A stretch of DNA of 64,000 nt. Origin: Larkinella arboricola. GTDB lineage: Bacteria > Bacteroidota > Bacteroidia > Cytophagales > Spirosomataceae. Each line of letters starts with the position of its first letter. Position 1 is the first letter of the stretch. The notes below the pieces were generated by a model. The model saw only the letters and a list, made by a program, of their open reading frames with translations, made no database searches and was not told the DNA's origin. Both the position numbers and the translations under genes were made by a program. The stretch lies in the NCBI RefSeq assembly GCF_003259745.1, contig NZ_QLMC01000010.1, positions 16,166-80,165 of the forward strand, given 5' to 3'. Positions 58,667 through 64,000 of this stretch are shown here, one piece after another.

Positions 58667-59092
58667 TCAATAGTTGGCCTGTCCGATTTCCAGCTTAGTT
58701 ATTTTTCCCGCTTCATTGAACTGAAACTTGAAATACGCTTTAAAATCCCCCCAGACATCACTGTGGAAATGGCCGTAGACGGAAGTGCCGTTATCTTCGA
58801 CCTTATCGATGCTGGTAAACTTCTCAATCTGGATGGCTTTGGTCGAGAACTTTTTAAAATCCCTGGGTTTGCCATCGTCCAGTAGCACCGCATCGTCCGA
58901 AAAAAGCGAAAGCCATTTCGGTACGTCGCTGGACTGAAAGGCGTCAATGGCCTCTTTAACCGTTCTGTTTTTAATCACCGAAGTATCCATCTTATCCGAG
59001 TTATCGTGGTTGTGATTTTTATACCGTTGTCCGCAGGCTGTGACGGTGCAGACGAGGCTCAGGGCCCAAAAGAGGTAATTCCGAATTTTCAT
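58667..59092 (-). CDS. NTF2-like (SnoaL-type) lipoprotein
   Basis: The 141-residue protein has a lipoprotein signal (LFWALSLVCTVTAC, Cys at about 19) and a His/Asn/Asp-rich linker (KNHNHDNSDK). An NTF2-like domain follows (AIDAFQSSDVPKWLSLFSDD and GHFHSDVWGDFKAYFKFQF). Thus the operon has one cytoplasmic and one membrane-anchored member of the fold. The ATG at 59092 is chosen since it starts the signal peptide, whereas a frame running back to 59227 would overlap the SDR gene. The linker could bind a metal. Confidence 0.7.
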   Translation of the reverse strand: MKIRNYLFWALSLVCTVTACGQRYKNHNHDNSDKMDTSVIKNRTVKEAIDAFQSSDVPKWLSLFSDDAVLLDDGKPRDFKKFSTKAIQIEKFTSIDKVEDNGTSVYGHFHSDVWGDFKAYFKFQFNEAGKITKLEIGQANY

Positions 59093-59103
59093 AGCTGGAC
59101 TTT

Positions 59104-59856
59104 TTATTGGTTTGCACCACCGTTCACCAGTAAATGCTGACCGTTGACAAAGGAGGAAAGGCTGCTGGCAAAGAATTCTGCGATGTTGGCTACATCCTCC
59201 ACTTCGGCCAGCCGTCCCATCGGGCAACTTTCGATCAGCGATCTGCGCAGGTCCGGATAGCTGTCTGGGTCCACAAAAACCCCGGAATGGTCTACGGCAA
59301 ACGGGATGATGGAGTTGACGGTTACGCCCCGGTGACCGATCTCCTTGGCCAGCACATCCACCAGATAACGAGGAGTCGTTTTGCTTCCGCCGTAGACGGC
59401 CATACCCGGTATTGGAAAAGCCGTGGTGCTGGACGCGATGTAGAGGATGCGGCCATTGTCTTCCACGGTTTTAGCCGCCATTTGCAGGGTAAAGTAAGCG
59501 CCTTTGGTGTTGATGGCGAACAAGCGGTCAAACTGCTCTTCGGTAAAATCGGTCACGGGCGTTTCTACCATTTCAATACCCGCATTGGCCACCACGATGT
59601 CTATTTTTCCGAAGGCTTCTTTTGCCTCCTCAAATAGCCGTTCAATTTCAGCGACCTTGCTGATATCGGCCTGCACGGCAATCACATTCGCCCCCATGGC
59701 CCGGATATTGGAAACCACCTGATCGGCTGAGCTTTTGTCCCTGGAATAATTGATGACAATATTGGCCCCCATAGCCGCATACCGTTCTGCAATTGCTTTA
59801 CCGAGTCCTCGGGCCGAGCCGGTAATTAAAGCGGTTTTATTTCTTAAATTTTCCAT
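59104..59856 (-). CDS. SDR-family oxidoreductase
   Basis: This 250-residue classical short-chain dehydrogenase has the cofactor motif TGSARGLGKAIAE at residue 12, NAGI, and catalytic Ser in ASSTTAFP with YGGSK. The C-terminus ends HLLVNGGANQ, typical of 3-oxoacyl-reductase-like members. The residue run after the active-site Lys (TTPRYLVD) is unusual, as AAVEQL is common. The start is ATG 59856; longer versions lack support. It is 11 bases before the lipoprotein gene and is paralogous to the next upstream gene. Confidence 0.88.
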   Translation of the reverse strand: MENLRNKTALITGSARGLGKAIAERYAAMGANIVINYSRDKSSADQVVSNIRAMGANVIAVQADISKVAEIERLFEEAKEAFGKIDIVVANAGIEMVETPVTDFTEEQFDRLFAINTKGAYFTLQMAAKTVEDNGRILYIASSTTAFPIPGMAVYGGSKTTPRYLVDVLAKEIGHRGVTVNSIIPFAVDHSGVFVDPDSYPDLRRSLIESCPMGRLAEVEDVANIAEFFASSLSSFVNGQHLLVNGGANQ

Positions 59857-59997
59857 TGTATTTTTTGTTAAATGGCACTGGTTTTCCCATAGTCCTATCA
59901 CGCTGACAGGCCAAAGCGAATCGTCCAAAATGGGTGAGAAAAGGTTAAAAGAAGGCGTTGCGAAAGCACGCTGGTGACTATACGCGTGCGTTTTGGG

Positions 59998-60735
59998 TTA
60001 AGCCATTCCGCCGTTGACGCCGATGTTCTGTGCGTTGATCCACTTGGCGTCATCGCTGGCCAGAAACGCGACGACCCGGGCGATGTCTTCCGGTTCGCCG
60101 ATCCGGTTAAAGGGGTTCATGGCAGCAAGCCGGTCGATCACTTCCTGCGGCTTCCCGTTCACAAACAGGGCAGTATTGGTTGGCCCCGGCGAAACCGAGT
60201 TCACATTGATTCCCCGGCCTATTTCTTTGGAAAGTACGCGGGTCAGCTGTTCGACGGCGGTTTTGGAAGCCGTATACGTTCCATAGGTGGGCACCATTAA
60301 GCGGCTGATGGTGGTGGACAGGTTGATAATAGTCCCGTTGTCGGCCAGGTGCGTAGTGGCTTTACGGAGCGTGTTAAAAACACCTTTCACGTTGATAGCG
60401 AACTGCCGCTCAAAATCGTCGTCGGTCGTGTCCCGGATCGGTTTGGTAATCATGATACCCGCGTTGTTGATCAGGACATCAATTCTGCCGAAATGCGCGA
60501 TTGCATTTTCGAACAGCGCATCGACTTCTGCCGAATTCCGGACATCCGCTTTAATGGCAATGGCCTCACCGCCGTCGCTGTTGATGGCATTCACAACCTG
60601 CTGAGCGTCGGCCTCGCTGCCCGCGTAGTTGACCACCACTTTAGCGCCTTCGTGCGCAACATGCTGGGCAATGGCAGCCCCGATTCCTTTGGAACTACCG
60701 GTCACCAGGATGACTTTTTCTGCTAATCGTTTCAT
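59998..60735 (-). CDS. SDR-family oxidoreductase
   Basis: This 245-residue classical SDR has TGSSKGIGAAIAQ near residue 13, DVRN at the cofactor site and NNAGIM. The catalytic Ser is in LSTTISRL and the pair in TYTASKTAVEQL, and it ends AQNIGVNGGMA. The Asn-Tyr-Ser-Lys set is complete, so it is probably an active NAD(P)H reductase. It is 84 bases downstream of the AraC gene and 141 bases before its paralogue on the same strand, and is likely the first enzyme gene under AraC control. Confidence 0.9.
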   Translation of the reverse strand: MKRLAEKVILVTGSSKGIGAAIAQHVAHEGAKVVVNYAGSEADAQQVVNAINSDGGEAIAIKADVRNSAEVDALFENAIAHFGRIDVLINNAGIMITKPIRDTTDDDFERQFAINVKGVFNTLRKATTHLADNGTIINLSTTISRLMVPTYGTYTASKTAVEQLTRVLSKEIGRGINVNSVSPGPTNTALFVNGKPQEVIDRLAAMNPFNRIGEPEDIARVVAFLASDDAKWINAQNIGVNGGMA

Positions 60736-60819
60736 TGTCTGTTACTTTTAAGTACAGAACAAAAGTAATGCTCGTCATCCGCCCGGGTGTTGCGCATTTT
60801 ACACTTTGCGTTGCAAATT

Positions 60820-61755
60820 TTAAATGGGTTGGCCGTTCTGGTAGTGTTCCCGGTATTGCGTTGGCGAAATGCCGGTATGTTTCTTAAAATGATTACTGAA
60901 ATGGGCGGTTTCGGAAAAGCCGAGCCGGTAGGTTATTTCCTTAATGGAGGTCTGCGAATTCTGAAGCATCGATTTAGCAATGGAGGTCGTCTTTTCCCCA
61001 ATCCAGTGCACAATGGGTTTGCCCGTTTTACTTTTGATCACACTGCTGAAATAGCTGGGATGCAAGCCCTGAGCGGCTGCGTAATCCTGGACGCCGTAAG
61101 CAACCTCTATCTTCCCCACGGTTAAGTCGCGGTAATGCTTTTCAAGCAGTTGCTTGAAGGATTTCACAATCTGTGACTTCCGGTTGCCCTCGTAAATAGG
61201 GTTGTATTCTTCCCAGAAATACTCCTTTATATAGAATAACAAGACCGAAAGCAGATTGCCGATAATTTTGTATTTATTAGCGCCACCGGCATGGTATTCC
61301 CGATACATCAACAAATAGATTTCTTCCACTTTCGCGTAAAACGATGGGGTCGCGTTTTTCGGGCTTAGCGTTTCGGTTAACAGAAATGGAAAGTTGTCAA
61401 ACACATCCTCCCGCAGGTATTTTCTCAGAAAATCTTCGTCAAACGTGATGAGATACACCTCTTCGATTTTTTCCCAGCTGAACGTACGGTAATTGGAAGG
61501 ATTGGTGAAATAAATGGAATAGGGCTCTGCATGGAAGGTCTGATCATCGATGGTATAAGCGCCCACGCCATTTTTGACAAATAGGAAGGAAAAGTAATTG
61601 GGTCGAAACGGCTGGGACCGGTAGGGGAGCTTAAACCCGATATCAACCAGATTGTGAATCGTAAATACCTCTGAACTTTGCACCAGGTTTCCGCTCACAT
61701 TAAGCTGGCGGTATAAGTCATAGAGCGTTTTGACTTCCTTGATATCTGTTTCCAT
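60820..61755 (-). CDS. AraC-family regulator of the SDR/NTF2/HD operon
   Basis: The 311-residue protein has an N-terminal cupin-like sensor (about 30-160; FSFLFVKNGVGAYTIDDQTF) and a C-terminal AraC domain (about 210-305) with AAAQGLHPSYFSSVIKSKTG and ITYRLGFSETAHFSNHFKKHTG. The ATG at 61755 is chosen; a TTG start at 61821 would add a weak extension. It leads the leftward operon of two SDR, two NTF2-like and one HD gene and probably responds to the compound they act on. Confidence 0.85.
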   Translation of the reverse strand: METDIKEVKTLYDLYRQLNVSGNLVQSSEVFTIHNLVDIGFKLPYRSQPFRPNYFSFLFVKNGVGAYTIDDQTFHAEPYSIYFTNPSNYRTFSWEKIEEVYLITFDEDFLRKYLREDVFDNFPFLLTETLSPKNATPSFYAKVEEIYLLMYREYHAGGANKYKIIGNLLSVLLFYIKEYFWEEYNPIYEGNRKSQIVKSFKQLLEKHYRDLTVGKIEVAYGVQDYAAAQGLHPSYFSSVIKSKTGKPIVHWIGEKTTSIAKSMLQNSQTSIKEITYRLGFSETAHFSNHFKKHTGISPTQYREHYQNGQPI

Positions 61756-62369
61756 AACCGAAGCAGTGTGGTTGACTTTGTCAATACAAAAGCGTGGTAA
61801 TCCGTCGTGTTGATCCGCCAAACTTGAAGGACTACCCTGCTAAGGGAGCGCCCACTGAACGGTGTCGGCGCGGATTTCAATCGTAACGGTATTGGTTAGT
61901 GCGTTTTTCAAAGATAATACGAAACTGGTTAACGGCCTCCGTCAAGGTATAAGTCGCTGTATATTACACTGAAATACCACTTTTTGAACGGCCACGCTAA
62001 CCCGGAATAGGGCCCGGATTTGCCTTGAGACATGATGGTGTCACGAGGCTATGGATTTTTGATCAAAGCCTGCCGCCTTTTATCCTTCCAGCAACAAACA
62101 ACAGCCTATACGCATCACTGGGCTATTTGGGTGCATCACTTCCTCTTCTTAAGCGGATTAGGGAATCTTTAGCCGCTCCCGACACGCTTATGAGTTGATC
62201 CGAGGTCAAAAGCCGTATCTTTTTGCAACCACGTTTGGCTAATGGGGTCTTCCACTTTTAATAAACCTAATTCCTTTCAATTACTTCTTCATATGACAAT
62301 TGTAATTGCCTTGCCAGCTAAACAGATCCCTCCGTGGATTGTTTATGGCCTACATCCTTATCATGCCGT
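61756..62369. other. 614-base gap between divergent regulator and sensor kinase
   Basis: No supported gene was found. It contains the promoter of the AraC gene (near 61760-61900) and of the kinase (near 62250-62369). I see no strong repeats or hairpins. Confidence 0.5.
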
Positions 62370-64000
62370 ATGAACACCTCTGCTCAACCGGAGTTTTGGG
62401 GGGACCTTGGTCCTACCACCGCCGACGATTATCAGACCCTGCTGGAATCGTTTGCCCAGGCCTTCTGGGAAACGGATGCCCAGGGCCACGTCGTGACCGA
62501 CTCTCCCAGCTGGCGGGCTTACACCGGCCAGAGCCTTGAGCAGTGGCTGGGCCAGGGCTGGCTCTCCGCCGTTCATCCCCAGGACCGCGCTGCCGCTCAA
62601 CGTCAGTGGCAGCACTCTGTCCAGCAACGCAGTCCCTATAATGCCGAGTACCGCATGCAGCGGCCCGATGGGGGCTGGCGCTGGACCAACGTGCGGGCCT
62701 CTCCCATGCTCAACCCGGATGGGTCAGTAAGAAAATGGCTGGGGCTTAACATTGACATTAGCGAAAAAAAACAAGCCGAACAAGCCCTCCGTCGGCAGCA
62801 ACACCGCACCCGACTGACCATCGAAGCCGCCCGGATGGCGACGTGGGAATGGGATCTGATCACCAATCAGGTGTACTGGAATGAGCAGCACTTTCAACTC
62901 CTGGGCCTAACCCCGCAAGATGGACCTTTATCCGCCCAGATGTTTACGAGTCTTCTGCATCCCGAGGATGCCGGGCGCATCGAGGCCGAGCTGACGCAGT
63001 CCGTCCAGCTGCGCACCCCGTATGATGCCCAGTACCGGATCATTCGCCCCGATGGCCAAATACGTTGGATGAATGGCCACGGGCAGGTGACGGAGGTAGT
63101 CGAGGGTAAGGCTATCCGTATGAGTGGGGTGATGGTTGACATCACTGACCGCAAGCTGGCTGAGGAAAGTATCAGAATGTCCCAGGAGCGCTTGCAGCGG
63201 GCCCTATCCATCCACACGGTTGGGGTCATCTACTTCGATTTAGAAGGTAACATCCACGATACCAATGAGGCCTTTGAGCGCATGAGTGGCTATAGTCATC
63301 AGGCACTGGTGAGCGGTCAGGTAGGTTGGGACCAGCTCATTCCGGAGGAGTTCATGGCTGTTTCCCTCAATTCCCAGCAGGAATACCGCATTAAAGGGGA
63401 AAACACCCCCTATGAAAAGCAGTTCATCCGACCCGATGGCAGCCGCTGGTGGGGGCTGTTTGCCGGAAAACGGTTATGCGAGGGTGAATACGTGGAATTT
63501 GTCTTGGACATTACCGAAAGCAAACAAACGGCGCAGGCCCTGAAAGAAGCCAGCCAACGCAAGGACGAGTTTCTGGCTATGCTGGCCCATGAACTGCGCA
63601 ATCCCCTGGCCAGCATCCGCCTGGGCCTGGGCCTGCTGAGCTGGACGGACGAAACCGATCCGCTACAACAGCAAACCGTGCGCCTGATCAGTCAGCAGGT
63701 CGATCACCTGGTCCGGCTGGTCGATGAACTGCTGGATGTGAGCCGCATCAGCCGGGGAAAAATCCAGCTCAAGCTTGAGACTGTGGAGTTAACAGGTCTA
63801 ATAGCGAGTTCGGTAGCAGCGATTCGGCCCCAGTATGATGCCCTCGGCAAAGGGCTCCACTTCACTCCTTGGGGAAAACCGCTCTTTGTCCAGGGCGATC
63901 CCACCCGGCTGGGGCAGGTGGTCACCAACCTGCTGACCAATGGTCTGCGCTACACCGGCGAACAGGGGCAGGTATGGGTAAGCCTGCAGGAAAAAGACGG
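62370..64000 (+). CDS. multi-PAS sensor histidine kinase (partial, right edge)
   Basis: An ATG at 62370 opens a frame that runs to the window edge (543 codons, no stop). Three PAS/PAC units are visible: ESFAQAFWETDAQGHVVTDS, AARMATWEWDLITNQVYWNE and RALSIHTVGVIYFDLEGNIH, each ending in a DITDRK- or DISEKK-like PAC end. The kinase core then starts with H-box DEFLAMLAHELRNPLASIRLG, and the N-box region QVVTNLLTNGLRYTGE is reached at the edge. No membrane segment is visible, so it is a soluble sensor of light, redox or ligand. The rest of the kinase and any receiver domain lie outside the window. Confidence 0.88.
   Translation, partial: MNTSAQPEFWGDLGPTTADDYQTLLESFAQAFWETDAQGHVVTDSPSWRAYTGQSLEQWLGQGWLSAVHPQDRAAAQRQWQHSVQQRSPYNAEYRMQRPDGGWRWTNVRASPMLNPDGSVRKWLGLNIDISEKKQAEQALRRQQHRTRLTIEAARMATWEWDLITNQVYWNEQHFQLLGLTPQDGPLSAQMFTSLLHPEDAGRIEAELTQSVQLRTPYDAQYRIIRPDGQIRWMNGHGQVTEVVEGKAIRMSGVMVDITDRKLAEESIRMSQERLQRALSIHTVGVIYFDLEGNIHDTNEAFERMSGYSHQALVSGQVGWDQLIPEEFMAVSLNSQQEYRIKGENTPYEKQFIRPDGSRWWGLFAGKRLCEGEYVEFVLDITESKQTAQALKEASQRKDEFLAMLAHELRNPLASIRLGLGLLSWTDETDPLQQQTVRLISQQVDHLVRLVDELLDVSRISRGKIQLKLETVELTGLIASSVAAIRPQYDALGKGLHFTPWGKPLFVQGDPTRLGQVVTNLLTNGLRYTGEQGQVWVSLQEKD

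Overview
The window reads as a chromosomal stretch of an aerobic, glycan-degrading member of the Bacteroidota, most like the Cytophagales (Spirosoma or Larkinella relatives). The signs are a SusC/SusD pair, a type IX secretion sorting domain, a hybrid two-component sensor with a fused AraC domain, OMP-type TonB receptors, many AraC regulators, and few Shine-Dalgarno-like starts. No rRNA, tRNA, CRISPR array, phage gene or intact transposase was seen.

Layout: (1) 1-6.1 kb is visibly more AT-rich than the rest. It holds an amidohydrolase, a CBM9-like/PKD protein, a right-handed beta-helix protein and a PQQ-type sugar dehydrogenase fused to cytochrome c, and it may be acquired DNA. (2) 6.8-11.0 kb is a sulfane-sulfur detoxification operon: a Cys-rich Crp/Fnr regulator, a TauE/SafE exporter, a persulfide dioxygenase-rhodanese broken by an in-frame TAG, and the two halves of a YeeE/YedE transporter. 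Two near-identical palindromes precede the exporter and dioxygenase genes, and short repeats shared by both flanks suggest a mobile-element history. (3) 11.2-19.7 kb is a mixed region with two AraC regulators, a lipoprotein, a two-domain M16 peptidase, a thioredoxin-like protein without CxxC, and gene remnants.

(4) 20.1-30.9 kb is one leftward operon for sialic-acid-type glycans: FadR/GntR regulator, N-acetylneuraminate lyase, HEAT-like lipoprotein, internally duplicated sialidase-like protein, SusC, SusD, MFS transporter and a strong hairpin terminator. (5) 31.2-37.5 kb runs divergently from it: two paralogous sulfatases, an AraC regulator and a TonB-dependent receptor. The shared 315-bp regulatory region suggests joint use on a sulfated, sialylated glycan (inference). 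(6) 37.6-49.2 kb is a leftward hemicellulose side-chain locus: a NrtR-type regulator, xylose isomerase, a GH95 fucosidase, four genes carrying five CE1-type esterase modules, and a GH43 enzyme.

(7) 49.5-57.4 kb has an orphan FAD oxidoreductase and a divergent pair: a T9SS-secreted leucine-rich-repeat protein and a hybrid sensor/AraC regulator whose HTH is cut by an in-frame TAA. A 20-bp tandem repeat lies between them. (8) 57.5-61.8 kb is an AraC-led leftward operon (two SDRs, two NTF2-like proteins, an HD protein) resembling a small-molecule or stress-response cluster. (9) From 62.4 kb a multi-PAS histidine kinase runs off the right edge.

Two in-frame stops (one TAG, one TAA) and one frameshifted gene are visible. 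They reflect either recent gene decay or sequence errors, and raw-read inspection would decide.
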